A program made the translations under genes and the position numbers. Of a DNA stretch of 37,244 bases, positions 1 through 8,668 are shown piece after piece. How positions within the stretch are numbered: position 1 is the stretch's first letter; the number at the start of each line of letters is the position of its first letter. The stretch is from Psychromonas sp. (lineage in GTDB: Bacteria; Pseudomonadota; Gammaproteobacteria; Enterobacterales; Psychromonadaceae): positions 1 to 37,244 of the forward strand of contig JABXKR010000295.1 in assembly GCA_013619145.1 (NCBI GenBank), given 5' to 3'. The notes below the pieces were generated by a model. It searched no databases. It saw only the letters and a list, made by a program, of their open reading frames with translations, and was not told the DNA's origin.

Positions 1-391
1 GTAAAAACAGACTGGAACTTAAAAACTACAAAGCGAGGTATTATTAATAATCCAACGAAATGAAGAATGTAAACAAAAGGCTTTCTTTCTTGCTGAGGGG
101 CACTTTATAGAATCTATATTGTAAGTCAAGAGTTGTTTAAAAAACAAACAACCAACATTCCTTAAACATACACTCGTGTTTAAGTAAATTTTGCCACACT
201 TTTAGATGTCTAAGAAAAATACGATAAGGCGGTTTGTGCCCCCTTCCGCCTTAGAAAGCTAACTCGCAAACGCCCCCAAAACGCCTTAAAAACCTCAAAT
301 TTGTGGCCAAATATACTTGCTCACTTCATTCTGCATCCTCTTTAAATGTATTTGGAAGATTTAGAGAAAGTGGAGTGACTGCTAGCGTTAT
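1..391. other. Intergenic region, no gene seen
   Basis: No ORF with coding character is visible. The region lies downstream of the minus-strand hemolysin III gene. An inverted repeat AAGGCGG (226-232) / CCGCCTT (246-252) is followed on the minus strand by TATCGTATTTTTC, so it may be a weak terminator for that gene. The base composition is AT-rich and otherwise featureless. Confidence 0.5.
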
Positions 392-1018
392 TCAGCGCAC
401 ATAAGCGATAATCGAGATAAAGTGGCACAGGGAGCCCAGCAAAACAAATAGATGCCAGATGCCATGGGCGTGTCGCAACTTATCACGGTGATCCAGTACG
501 TAGAATATGACACCTAGGGTATAAGCAATACCTCCGGCGGTTAGCCACATCACACCCGATGTGCTTATGGCTGCTTTAAGATTGTTCCATTCCAATACAG
601 CAAGCCATCCCATGAGCAGGTAGATAAAAAGCTGAAACTTTTCGTTACGTCGAGATGGGCGTAATTCCAGTAATATCCCCAGCGCCGCCAATCCCCATAC
701 CACCGCCAGTAACTGTGGGCCGTTTCCACCACGCAGTGACACCAGCATATAGGGTGTATAGGTGCCGGCGATCAACAAGTAGATCGACAAATGATCCATT
801 TTCTGGAACAGTTTCTTCAGCTCGGGGGGATAGAAACTATGGTAGAGGGTTGACATGGTGTAGAGCAGTATCAGGGTGCATCCGAAAACCGAAAAACTGG
901 TAATCATCCATGGATCATGCTGTTGAATACTAACCGTAAGCAGCGCGCCCATCCCCATGAACGCCAATGCCGAACCTAGCAGATGGGTGATGCTATTGAG
1001 TTTTTCACCGTGATACAT
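392..1018 (-). CDS. Hemolysin III family (PAQR/YqfA-like) integral membrane protein
   Basis: This is a seven-helix inner-membrane protein of the HlyIII/PAQR family, 208 residues, the usual length. The sequence is almost entirely hydrophobic segments. It carries the family hallmarks: an N-terminal GEKLNSITHLLG, STLYHSF with its conserved histidine after TM2, MDHLSIYLLIAGTYTPYML in the middle, and a C-terminal HGIWHLFVLLGSLCHF with the remaining putative metal-binding histidines. An in-frame ATG lies 6 nt upstream at 1024, but AGGA sits directly against it and 6 nt before the ATG at 1018, so 1018 is preferred. The gene is monocistronic as far as can be seen. Family members have been linked to membrane homeostasis; a toxin role should not be assumed from the name. 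Confidence 0.9.
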   Translation of the reverse strand: MYHGEKLNSITHLLGSALAFMGMGALLTVSIQQHDPWMITSFSVFGCTLILLYTMSTLYHSFYPPELKKLFQKMDHLSIYLLIAGTYTPYMLVSLRGGNGPQLLAVVWGLAALGILLELRPSRRNEKFQLFIYLLMGWLAVLEWNNLKAAISTSGVMWLTAGGIAYTLGVIFYVLDHRDKLRHAHGIWHLFVLLGSLCHFISIIAYVR

Positions 1019-1024
1019 AGGCAT

Positions 1025-1347
1025 TCCTGTGAATTTTATTGCTCATATCTAACGTAATGGGTGCGAGTATAGAGTATAGGGCGAATAAAAGGCCTTTTCT
1101 CTTAGATTCGAGTCTTTTTCTTTCATCTCATCCAAGGCGGTGGTAGCACCAATCAAAGGTCAAAATCCTTGCTCAAAACATACGGATGATGTACATCTCA
1201 AGTTAAAGTGACATAGTAAAACAGGCCATGAATTTATAGCAATGTCAGGAAAACATAGACAGATTGAGATTAACCAGAAAAAAGATGAGCCAAGTGACTC
1301 ATCTTTTCTATTGAATAAAGCTAGTTTGTTAAGCGGCTATTTTTGCA
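1025..1347. other. Intergenic region between hemolysin III and SDR genes
   Basis: No gene is seen in these 323 bases. It holds the minus-strand terminator at 1280-1307 and presumably the promoter of the hemolysin III gene, for which no convincing -35/-10 pair could be chosen. Confidence 0.5.
1280..1307 (-). terminator. Rho-independent terminator of the SDR gene
   Basis: AAAAGATGAG (1280-1289) pairs with CTCATCTTTT (1298-1307) around an 8-nt loop. On the minus strand the stem ends in a run of six T. It lies about 40 bp past the SDR stop codon. The symmetry means it could also work on the plus strand. Confidence 0.7.
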
Positions 1348-1947
1348 TTACAAATAGTTAATAACGTCGAGAGTTTCACCATGCATATTACCGTTAACAG
1401 CTATCTTATAAACTTTTGCTGTGTTAGTGGCTGATATACCTGAACTTGGATCCATTCCCATCATTAGCATTGTTTCCTTGACAAATGCAGGAGCAACAAC
1501 ATTGAGCCTCAATTGATCCAGTTCCAATGCTGCCGCTTTAACAAAGCTTTCCAAAGCACCATTTACCATGCTGATTGATGCACTGCCTGGCATTGGTTGA
1601 CGGGATAATATACCTGAGGTAAGGGTAATTGACCCATTTTGAGTTACATATTCCTGACCGATACGAAGTAAGTTGATTTGACCCATTAGTTTGTTATTTA
1701 ACGCTAATTCAAAATCTTGATTACTGTGTTGTGCTAATGGTGCAAAATTTGCGAGACCTGCCGTAGAAATAACAGCACCAACCTCCCCAACTTGTTCAAA
1801 CATCGCTTTAATAGACTCCGCATTTCCCAAATCAACTTTTACATCACCGTCTGAGTATCCTGCAGAGATAATGTCGTGCTTCTCAGATAACAGCTCTGCC
1901 ACTGCTTTACCGATAGTTCCTGTTGCGCCAATAATTAAAATTTTCAT
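1348..1947 (-). CDS. Short-chain dehydrogenase/reductase, atypical (Lin1944-like)
   Basis: This is a 199-residue Rossmann-fold protein. The N-terminal KILIIGATGTIGKAVAELL is a nucleotide-binding TGxxGxxG-type loop and AVISTAGLANFAPL matches the NAG segment of SDRs. The catalytic YxxxK of classical SDRs is absent: the aligned region reads SASISMVNGALESFVKAAAL, with Ser and Asn in those positions, and LTSGILS keeps the serine. Small SDRs of this kind occur as an atypical subgroup, so the reaction is unknown. The ATG start is preceded by GGAG in ACTGGAGAAAAGTA. It is divergent from a LysR regulator, with a perfect inverted repeat between them, which suggests regulator and target. Confidence 0.85.
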   Translation of the reverse strand: MKILIIGATGTIGKAVAELLSEKHDIISAGYSDGDVKVDLGNAESIKAMFEQVGEVGAVISTAGLANFAPLAQHSNQDFELALNNKLMGQINLLRIGQEYVTQNGSITLTSGILSRQPMPGSASISMVNGALESFVKAAALELDQLRLNVVAPAFVKETMLMMGMDPSSGISATNTAKVYKIAVNGNMHGETLDVINYL

Positions 1948-1983
1948 TACTTTTCTCCAGTATATATTTGATGTGTTGTTATA

Positions 1984-2022
1984 TAAACCAAGGTAAATAA
2001 TTCACTTATTTACCTTGGTTTA
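1984..2022. promoter_or_regulatory. Perfect 17-bp inverted repeat in the SDR/LysR divergent promoter
   Basis: TAAACCAAGGTAAATAA (1984-2000) and its exact reverse complement (2006-2022) are separated by 5 nt, TTCAC. It lies between the two divergent genes, where a LysR-type regulator would bind. It could be an operator or, if transcribed, a hairpin. It lacks a following T tract and sits upstream of both starts, so operator is the better reading. Confidence 0.55.
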
Positions 2023-2089
2023 ACTTGTGTTCCATCTTACGCCTGTGATGTAATGAGAAAAATAACCTAACTATGAAATCATTATTCAC

Positions 2090-2995
2090 GTGAAGAGAAA
2101 TATAGACCTAATAACCGCAATGCGTACCTTTTTGGTAGTTGTCGAACTGCAAAGCTTTAGTGCTGCTTCGAGAAAGTTGAATATTGTTGTTTCAGCGGTA
2201 AGTAGACAGGTGTCAGACTTAGAAAAGCACTTTGGCAGTCATTTACTATATCGAACGACACGAGCGATGCACCTGACGTCAGAGGGGGAGTATTATCTGG
2301 AACAAATCAGGGAACTGATTGAACGTTTAGATCACCTTGAATCATTTGCCAGTGAGAGACAACTGAATATAGCGGGGCACCTTAAAATAACAGCACCTCA
2401 AAACAGTTCCTTGATCGGTCTGCAAAAATCAATTGGCGATTTTTTATCCTTACACCCTGATGTTAAAATTTCTTGGTCATTGATGAACCGCTACGTTAAT
2501 TTAATCGAGGAAGGAATTGACTTAGCACTGCGTGTCGGTGAGTTATCTGATTCTAATTTAGTAGCACGGCCTTTTGGTGAGTTAAAAATCCTTTTTGTTG
2601 CCAGCCCAGATTATTTAGAAAAACACGGAATGCCTACTCACCCTGACGACTTAAGTAAACATCATTGCATTTTAGACAGTTCAAGTCGCCAACCTGGTCG
2701 CTGGGTTTATAGGGAAAGCATTAAAGAGAAACACGTTAGAGTTACCGCCAATATTGATGTCAACCATGGTGAAATGGTGGCACAGTTTGCGGCTGCTGGC
2801 CATGGTGTTGCCCAGTTGCCTGATTTTTTAGTAAGATATTTCATCGAAAGCGGCGAATTGATCTCTATTTTGGAACATTTTATGATTCCAGCAATCCCGA
2901 TGTTTTTGGTATATCCAGCTAATCGCATGAAAAGTCCGGTATTAAAGGCACTGATTGAATACCTGCTCGAAACGAAAAAGACGGAGCTTAGTTAA
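2090..2995 (+). CDS. LysR-family transcriptional regulator
   Basis: This is a 301-residue LTTR. The winged helix-turn-helix is at residues 10-68 (FLVVVELQSFSAASRKLN, then AVSRQVSDLEKHFGSHLLYR), and a LysR_substrate effector domain occupies about 95-295. It resembles the CrgA/AphB-like group that often sits beside a divergently transcribed oxidoreductase gene, as here. The start at 2090 is GTG; an ATG eleven codons in (2120) would still keep the HTH but would cut close to it. It probably controls the SDR gene and itself through the inverted repeat at 1984-2022. The inducer is unknown. Confidence 0.88.
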   Translation: MKRNIDLITAMRTFLVVVELQSFSAASRKLNIVVSAVSRQVSDLEKHFGSHLLYRTTRAMHLTSEGEYYLEQIRELIERLDHLESFASERQLNIAGHLKITAPQNSSLIGLQKSIGDFLSLHPDVKISWSLMNRYVNLIEEGIDLALRVGELSDSNLVARPFGELKILFVASPDYLEKHGMPTHPDDLSKHHCILDSSSRQPGRWVYRESIKEKHVRVTANIDVNHGEMVAQFAAAGHGVAQLPDFLVRYFIESGELISILEHFMIPAIPMFLVYPANRMKSPVLKALIEYLLETKKTELS

Positions 2996-3551
2996 TACAA
3001 ATAATTTTCCCTCATTGTAATTAACGTTGATGTAGAGTCTGTTCATTAGCGTTGATACTAATGAAGATCACGCTGGTGATCACTTTGTTAACACAGTTCA
3101 GTCTGCTAGGCTCAACTTAATCTGACAAATCTTCTCTAGATAACTTTCGGGAAGAAGCTAACATACTGATCTATCTAAAATAGTACAGTTTCGAGTTAGA
3201 CTCAGTGCTCTAACTCGATTGATTCTGATTACAAAAAATATCTTGAATCCAACGAACTACAACAAACGTGCCCCTATCTCGTCCCCCATACATCTTTTCA
3301 AAATTAGGGATGGTTTAATAATCAGGAAATAATTGGGATAGATAAGCATTTAAAAAAGAAAGCTGTGCATATGGAGTTTGATTTCATTATCTGCGGTCCG
3401 CTTGCTGTAGATAATAAAGACAGGCTCGCGAAGATTTTTACATTTGAAACAGCAAAGCAATTCGGCGCGGTACCTGTTTTCCGCGCGGAACCTGTTATTC
3501 TATCTAGAGCATGTGCAACAAGCCAAAACCTTGGCTATCCCGCATCAATAA
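2996..3551. other. Long gap between LysR gene and broken permease
   Basis: A 65-codon open frame at 3365-3562 (+) has no recognisable family, no clear Shine-Dalgarno and overlaps the permease end, so it is not called. Two inverted repeats are visible: GATCAC/GTGATC near 3066-3081, and a 10-bp stem at 3191-3218. Neither has a T tract. Nothing else is supported. Confidence 0.45.
3191..3218. repeat. 10-bp inverted repeat (hairpin)
   Basis: TCGAGTTAGA (3191-3200) pairs perfectly with TCTAACTCGA (3209-3218) around an 8-nt loop. It lies between the ends of the convergent LysR gene and broken permease. It may act as a factor-assisted terminator, but there is no U-run on either strand. Confidence 0.4.
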
Positions 3552-4689
3552 TTAGGCAATAAGCCCTAACATAGATAAAACCTGAAATATCACTACACAG
3601 ATAGCAAATATAATAACCACCAGCATGCGCAGATGACCACCCGTTACAACAAACTCCGTTTCCGGCAGCTTCGCTCGCGCTTGAAATGCCAAGGCTACCG
3701 GGGTGAATAACGCAAAAACAGCCGCCGCAAAACCTGCATAACCAATCGCATAAATAAAACCATTGGGAAATAACACGCCACCAATCATCGGCGGAACAAA
3801 TGTCAGCAGCGCTATTTTACTACGTCCGGCAATGCTATTGTCTATTTTTAGCAAGTCAGTTAAAAAATCAAACAAACCAAGTGCCACCCCCAGAAACGAT
3901 GTCGCCACAGCAAAATTGGCAAACAGCTGCAGCATAACAGCAAGCGTTGGGCCTGAATCGGTTGAACAAACTGCCATAACGAATTGAGTTAACGACTTTT
4001 TTGCTGTCTTTTTGGTAATACTTAACCAGGCTGGGAATATTAGAGTGGAAGCCAAAGCAGACCATTAATGCAGGAATAGCCGCCCAGCTATAATGCAGGC
4101 GCTCAGTCATTTCAGCTAAAGGCTGTAACTGTGAAAATTCGGCGTTATTCAACAAACCGAAAATGGCAATACTGAAAGTGATCACCATGCCACCGAGCAT
4201 TGCGGAAGTAAAACGATCCACGGCACGCGTGCTAAAGCTTACGATTAACCCCAGTAACACAGCAAAAATAAAACTACTTACGGATTGGCTTAGGTTAATA
4301 TCCAATCCTGACTGCAGGCTATGTCCGAGCATCGATCCGCCACCCGATATATACGCATAGACCAGAATATAACTGACAAACAGAACAGACAAACCATTAA
4401 CTAAGCGTAACGAAGGAGATAACAAGGTCTTGGTCATGGTATCGAAGTTGACGCCATGTTTAAATTTTTGGTTTGCTTCGAGTAAATATAACGCCGAGCT
4501 ATACATGCAATACCAGGAGATACCAAGAAATAACACCGCCCAACCAAACCACATATTAGAGGTCAGAATCGGCAATGAAAACATACCCGCACCGATACTG
4601 GTGCCGGTAATGATAAATACGCCACCGAGAGAAGATATTTGTGTATCTTGATTGGATATCATTAGCTCATTGGTTATTGCCTCTGACAT
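3552..4689 (-). pseudogene. Aromatic amino-acid permease (HAAAP/TyrP-like), broken
   Basis: Two overlapping minus-strand frames together make one hydroxy/aromatic amino-acid permease. The N-terminal part (4689 to about 3985) begins with ITGTSIGAGMFSLPI, the family's TM1 motif, and runs to FGFHSNIPSLVKYY and VVNSIRYGSL. The C-terminal part is in the next frame and resumes at TLAVMLQLFANFAVATSF, then LGVALGLFDFL. In TyrP/Mtr relatives roughly 40 residues, about one membrane segment, lie between these two motifs; here they are nearly adjacent. So the gene seems to have suffered an internal deletion of a length that also shifts the frame, not a single-base sequencing slip. It starts 4 bp after the trpR stop, which suggests a tryptophan or tyrosine importer once under TrpR control. 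Confidence 0.8.
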
Positions 4690-4693
4690 AAAC

Positions 4694-4963
4694 TTATTCC
4701 TTAATTAATAATGTTTGTAATAGTTTTTTTTCAGCACTGCTCATCGATTTCAAATTATTTGAACCGCGTGTAATGGTCGCAATACTTATTGCATGTTCCT
4801 TGGCGATCTCTCGTTGTGACTTTTCACCGCGCAATAACTCTTTATAAACTAAGATGCGTCCGTTAATTGCATTAAGTTCTTCTGCAGAAAGCAGTAAAGG
4901 AATAAGTAATGATAAATCCTCAGATCCTGCTACTTCACCCAATAATTTAGCGATCATTTCCAA
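4694..4963 (-). CDS. trpR: Trp operon repressor TrpR
   Basis: TrpR is the tryptophan-binding dimeric repressor of tryptophan biosynthesis and uptake genes. This protein has 89 residues, against about 108 in E. coli, the shortfall being at the N-terminus. The helix-turn-helix is clear: ELLRGEKSQREIAKEH, then SIATITRGSNNLKSM, where the recognition helix ATITRGSN is essentially that of E. coli TrpR. The SAEELNAINGRI segment matches the LTPDEREALGTRV region. The start codon is preceded by GAGG (minus strand). It is followed after 4 bp by the broken permease gene. A tandem CAGTACAG repeat upstream is a candidate autoregulatory operator. Confidence 0.9.
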   Translation of the reverse strand: MEMIAKLLGEVAGSEDLSLLIPLLLSAEELNAINGRILVYKELLRGEKSQREIAKEHAISIATITRGSNNLKSMSSAEKKLLQTLLIKE

Positions 4964-4995
4964 TCTCCTCGACGGCCCGCCTTGTAATGGCGAAA

Positions 4996-5011
4996 CAGTA
5001 CAGCAGTACAG
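4996..5011. promoter_or_regulatory. Candidate TrpR operator (tandem CAGTACAG)
   Basis: Two directly abutting copies of CAGTACAG lie 33-48 bp before the trpR start. On the coding strand they read CTGTACTG twice, containing the GTACT core of trp operator half-sites, and the 8-bp step equals the spacing known for tandem TrpR binding. A weak promoter (TTGATC at 5017-5022 read on the minus strand, TACTGT 18 bp further on) overlaps it. This is inference from motif and position. Confidence 0.45.
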
Positions 5012-5335
5012 TAGGGTTGATCAAGTTTTATTTGTACATTGCCTATTAAATTTAAAACTGCTCGCATCTATTTAAAAAACATCTTTCCTTTTAATTAATA
5101 AAGATCAGAGCGTGTTTAAAGTGATTTTTATTAAGCATCAATGATAAAGTATTCGAATCTGACTCTTAAGGTCTGTTGATCTTTCAAGGTTGTTTTTGCA
5201 GCTGTTTGTTGGCTATTTATACAAGACAGAGCCAATGTAGTGTGGTTATTCCACATAAATAGGCGATAACGCAGTAGAAATTGTCAACATCCCCTAGGAG
5301 TCCCGCCTTTTTTTATTATCAATGAGAAGATAGTT
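5012..5335. other. Intergenic region between trpR and yciA
   Basis: About 320 bases that must hold the yciA promoter. A small hairpin GTGG/CCAC occurs near 5240-5252. I see no further gene and no certain promoter. Confidence 0.4.
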
Positions 5336-5749
5336 ATGAAAACAACCACATCATCCGAGCAAGCCCCGCGTGGCGAGTTATTATTACGCACGCTTGCGAT
5401 GCCAGCAGATACTAATGCCAATGGGGATATTTTTGGCGGTTGGATCATGTCACAACTTGATTTAGCGGGAGCTATTCTTGCAAAAGAGATTTCAGGCGGT
5501 CGTGTCGTAACAGTATCAGTTTCCAGTATCACCTTTAAAGCTCCTGTCGGAGTCGGTGATGTCGTTTGTTGCTATGGCGAATGCACAAGAATTGGTAACG
5601 CGTCTCTTTCTGTTGCACTTGAAGTTTGGGTTAAAACTGTTGCAACTGACGGTGTGAGTTCCCCCTACTTAGTATGTGACGCAGTATTTAACTACGTCGC
5701 AATCGACGGTGATGGAAAACCGCGACCTGTTGTTAACAAATCAAAGTAA
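5336..5749 (+). CDS. yciA: Acyl-CoA thioesterase YciA
   Basis: This is a cytosolic hotdog-fold thioesterase that hydrolyses a broad range of acyl-CoAs. It has 137 residues, the family length. RTLAMPADTNANGDIFGGWI contains the hotdog catalytic Asp/Asn loop (DTNANGDIFGGW), followed by LDLAGAILAKEISGGRVVTV and ITFKAPVGVGD, as in YciA. The C-terminal lysine-rich tail is normal. The start has GAGAAG 5 nt upstream. It appears to be a single-gene unit. It has no obvious link with its neighbours. Confidence 0.93.
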   Translation: MKTTTSSEQAPRGELLLRTLAMPADTNANGDIFGGWIMSQLDLAGAILAKEISGGRVVTVSVSSITFKAPVGVGDVVCCYGECTRIGNASLSVALEVWVKTVATDGVSSPYLVCDAVFNYVAIDGDGKPRPVVNKSK

Positions 5750-6008
5750 CTCATGTTTCGAGGAGCGATCTTGCCTTTTAAAACAGCAAATCAATTCGCC
5801 GAGCTTGCTCCTTTCCATTTTGCTTATGATGAATAAACGCTTTAGCAAGGAGCATAAGGCTAATCCGCAAATATCTTTCTTAGCAATTTATAAAATTGCT
5901 TAATTCATACATTTTCTATTAAACGGGCATAAAATAATAAAGATATCCTCAAACCACTTGGATATATACAAGTGCAAGGCGATTAGAAATGTATTCGGAG
6001 ATAACGTC

Positions 6009-6935
6009 ATGAGAAGACTGCTACTACTGATCCTGCCATTATTATTTGCCCTTTTTTTTATAGTGACTGCTGAAGAATTTACTCCTGATTTCAAGACTGA
6101 TTTTTCAAAAAGCAGCATAGATTTAAAAAAAGTATTATCCGGGGGACCTGGAAAAGAGGGAATCCCTGCTATTGATAATCCAAAATTTATTAATATTAAG
6201 CATTCAGATATTCGCGATGATGCTTTAGGCGTTTTGCTGAAAATTAAAAATCAGACTCGTTTTTACCCTTTTAATATCTTGGTTTGGCATGAGATTGTAA
6301 ATGATCAGATAGGAGGCAAATATGTAGCAGTTACGTTTTGTCCACTATGCGGCTCTGCAATAGCATTTAATAGAAAATTTGCAGGCAGGATACATCGCTT
6401 TGGAGTAACGGGTTATCTATATGAATCCAATTTACTTATGTATGACAGTGTGACAGAAAGTTTCTGGTCGCAATCTTTAGGAGAGGCTGTTATTGGCGAT
6501 TACATTGGAGAAAAACTAGAGATAGTCGATGTAAGTATACTGCAGGTTAAAGATGTAAAGAAAAAATATCCAGCTTCATTAATATTGAGTACAGATACCG
6601 GATTCAATCGGAATTACAATCATTATCCATATGAAGATTATCAGACATCTTATGAAATCTATTTTCCTATCAGTAAGACGAATGCCAAGTACCACGTGAA
6701 AGAGATCATGTATGTGTTTAGATATAATAATGTCTCATTTGCATTTCCGGTAAAAGAGTTTCACTCTGATAAATTCACGTATAAATTTGCTGACACTGTG
6801 ATAGATATAATTAATGACCAAGGAGAAATTAAGATACTAATCGATGGAGAAGAATTTCCTGGATATTATGAAATGTGGTTTAGCTGGGTAATACATAACT
6901 CTGCCACAGGTGTTGTTTTAGATAAAATTAACTAG
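6009..6935 (+). CDS. Exported DUF3179-domain protein
   Basis: A 308-residue protein with an N-terminal signal sequence (MRRLLLLILPLLFALFFIVT). The DUF3179 core follows: VAVTFCPLCGSAIAFNR with two cysteines in a CPLCGS motif, then FGVTGYLYESNLLMYD and ESFWSQSLGEAVIGD, and the STDTGFNRNYNHYPYEDY stretch near residue 200. The function of this family is not established. The conserved Cys pair and export suggest a periplasmic role, possibly with metal or redox chemistry, but this is a guess. An upstream in-frame ATG (5958) exists; 6009 is preferred because GGAG lies 8 nt upstream and the signal peptide starts there. Confidence 0.85.
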   Translation: MRRLLLLILPLLFALFFIVTAEEFTPDFKTDFSKSSIDLKKVLSGGPGKEGIPAIDNPKFINIKHSDIRDDALGVLLKIKNQTRFYPFNILVWHEIVNDQIGGKYVAVTFCPLCGSAIAFNRKFAGRIHRFGVTGYLYESNLLMYDSVTESFWSQSLGEAVIGDYIGEKLEIVDVSILQVKDVKKKYPASLILSTDTGFNRNYNHYPYEDYQTSYEIYFPISKTNAKYHVKEIMYVFRYNNVSFAFPVKEFHSDKFTYKFADTVIDIINDQGEIKILIDGEEFPGYYEMWFSWVIHNSATGVVLDKIN

Positions 6936-7174
6936 CACTCTCGTTCCAAAAAAGTAATAAAAGCGATTGCAGGTCACCTTCACCCGCCTGGGTAACACTC
7001 TATTATTAGAAAGATCTTTGCAATCCACTCATCCATGATCTGGGTGATTTAGTTCGCACAATTACGTTAATTTTATTTCCTGCAAAAATCAAACTATCCT
7101 TAGTTGAGAAGGTTACCAGCACCGCACCCTAATATATGACATAGCTTAACTGAGTCAAAAGCTGACTAAAGGAT

Positions 7175-8668
7175 ATGCATGTGGGAAAAGATATAGAGCA
7201 AACGCAGTTTGAACCTAAAGACTTTGAGCAATACCAGCAATGCCTGAATAAAAATCTACAGGCATTTCGAGAGCTGTTGTCACAACCCGGTTTTGGCCGT
7301 GGCTCCCCCTCCTTTGGAGCCGAACTTGAACTGTATATTATGGATGATAAGGCGGCACCAAAACCGATCAATAATGTGATTCATCGTCAGATGAAGGATA
7401 AACATCTCACTCTAGAGCTTAATCGTTTCAATCTTGAATATAATTTCATTCCAGTACAGCAAGGTGATGCACCATTTAGCAAAATGAGAACACAGATGAC
7501 TGCTGCACTGCAATGTTTGTCTAAATTGGCAAGAACAAAGCAAGCTCGCATATTACCTATCGGTATTTTACCCACCCTGCAGGCTTCAGATATGGGCCTT
7601 GATGCTATAACTGATATACCTCGATTTCAGGTGCTAGCGAAAGCATTAAGAGACAAGCGCGGTTCAGATTTTCATATTCATATTGATGGTTTGGAGTCTT
7701 TAGATCTCCATTGGCAAGATGTCTCTCTAGAGGGTGCCAATACATCCTTTCAATTTCACTACCGCATTAATCCAGAAAACTTTGCTGACGCTTATAATGC
7801 AGCCCAACTCACCACCCCCCTTGCACTTGCACTTTCAGCTAATTCACCAATTTTTTTAGGCCGAAAGCTTTGGCACGAAACACGTATCGCCCTGTTCAAA
7901 CAGTCCACTGATTACCGCATTGAAGACACCTTGGATAAACACTTGCCTGCGCGAGTGTTATTTGGTTTTGGCTGGGTTCGAAAAGACATTTACGAGATGT
8001 TTGCTGAAAGCGTCTACCTGTTTGATCCGATTCTGCCAATTTGTACGGATATCGACCCATTCAATGAACTGCGCTCAGGTCAAGCACCATCACTAAGCGA
8101 ACTAAGGCTGCACCTGGGGAGTATTTGGAATTGGAATCGCCCTATCTATGATCCTGTTGACAATGGACATTTACGCATTGAGTTACGGTCGCTGCCGGCA
8201 GGGCCGACCCCCTGCAATATGCTTGCAAGTGCTGCTCTTATGAGCGGCCTGATGCGCGGCTTACAAGATCATTTAAGTGCCATACTTCCGGGACTTCCTT
8301 TTCGTTATGCTAAACAAAATTTTTACCGCGCAGCTAAGTATGGATTGCAGGCAAAGCTGTTCTGGCCCAGTTTGTTGTCAGGAAGATTAGAAGAACGTCC
8401 TGTTATCGACATACTTAAGGAGCTGCTGCCTGTTGCCGAAGAGGGATTATGCCAGCTTGGCGTGGCTGATAGCGAGATTAACCAGCAGATAAGCATTATT
8501 AAAGGCGGACTGGAAACGCAAATCAACGGCGCACAATGGCAGATTAATATGTTCGACAAACTAATAAAAACCGAGGATCGAAAAACCGCATTGTCGCAAC
8601 TTGTTGAACATTACTATACACAATACCAAACCGGTGAACCTGTCCACGAATGGAGCGAAAAAATTTGA
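7175..8668 (+). CDS. GCS2-family carboxylate-amine ligase (glutamate-cysteine ligase-like)
   Basis: A 497-residue protein of the GCS2 superfamily (relatives of YbdK and plant/proteobacterial glutamate-cysteine ligase). FGAELELYIMD near residue 50 is the acidic Mg-ATP motif, followed by LTLELNRFNLEYNFIP, DFHIHIDGLES (about 170), and ELRSLPAGPTPCNM (about 335), which fits the substrate-binding arginine region. It is over 100 residues longer than YbdK. It probably joins a glutamate-like gamma-carboxylate to an amine using ATP, but the true amine substrate is unknown. The GTG at 7181 is an alternative start with better spacing from AAAGGA. It overlaps the next gene, a zinc deacylase, by 19 bp, so the two are translationally coupled and probably act on one metabolite. 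Confidence 0.85.
   Translation: MHVGKDIEQTQFEPKDFEQYQQCLNKNLQAFRELLSQPGFGRGSPSFGAELELYIMDDKAAPKPINNVIHRQMKDKHLTLELNRFNLEYNFIPVQQGDAPFSKMRTQMTAALQCLSKLARTKQARILPIGILPTLQASDMGLDAITDIPRFQVLAKALRDKRGSDFHIHIDGLESLDLHWQDVSLEGANTSFQFHYRINPENFADAYNAAQLTTPLALALSANSPIFLGRKLWHETRIALFKQSTDYRIEDTLDKHLPARVLFGFGWVRKDIYEMFAESVYLFDPILPICTDIDPFNELRSGQAPSLSELRLHLGSIWNWNRPIYDPVDNGHLRIELRSLPAGPTPCNMLASAALMSGLMRGLQDHLSAILPGLPFRYAKQNFYRAAKYGLQAKLFWPSLLSGRLEERPVIDILKELLPVAEEGLCQLGVADSEINQQISIIKGGLETQINGAQWQINMFDKLIKTEDRKTALSQLVEHYYTQYQTGEPVHEWSEKI

Noticed and set aside
3066-3081. GATCAC/GTGATC dyad considered as a CRP site
   Set aside because: The half-sites lack the TGTGA-N6-TCACA order and spacing.
3365-3562. 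65-codon plus-strand ORF
   Set aside because: No recognisable domain, no Shine-Dalgarno, and its end overlaps the permease pseudogene.
5941-5966. Degenerate copy of the ATACCC...AAGATGC repeat seen at 16330
   Set aside because: Only about 16 of 25 positions agree in reverse orientation, and the sequence is AT-rich, so chance is a good explanation.
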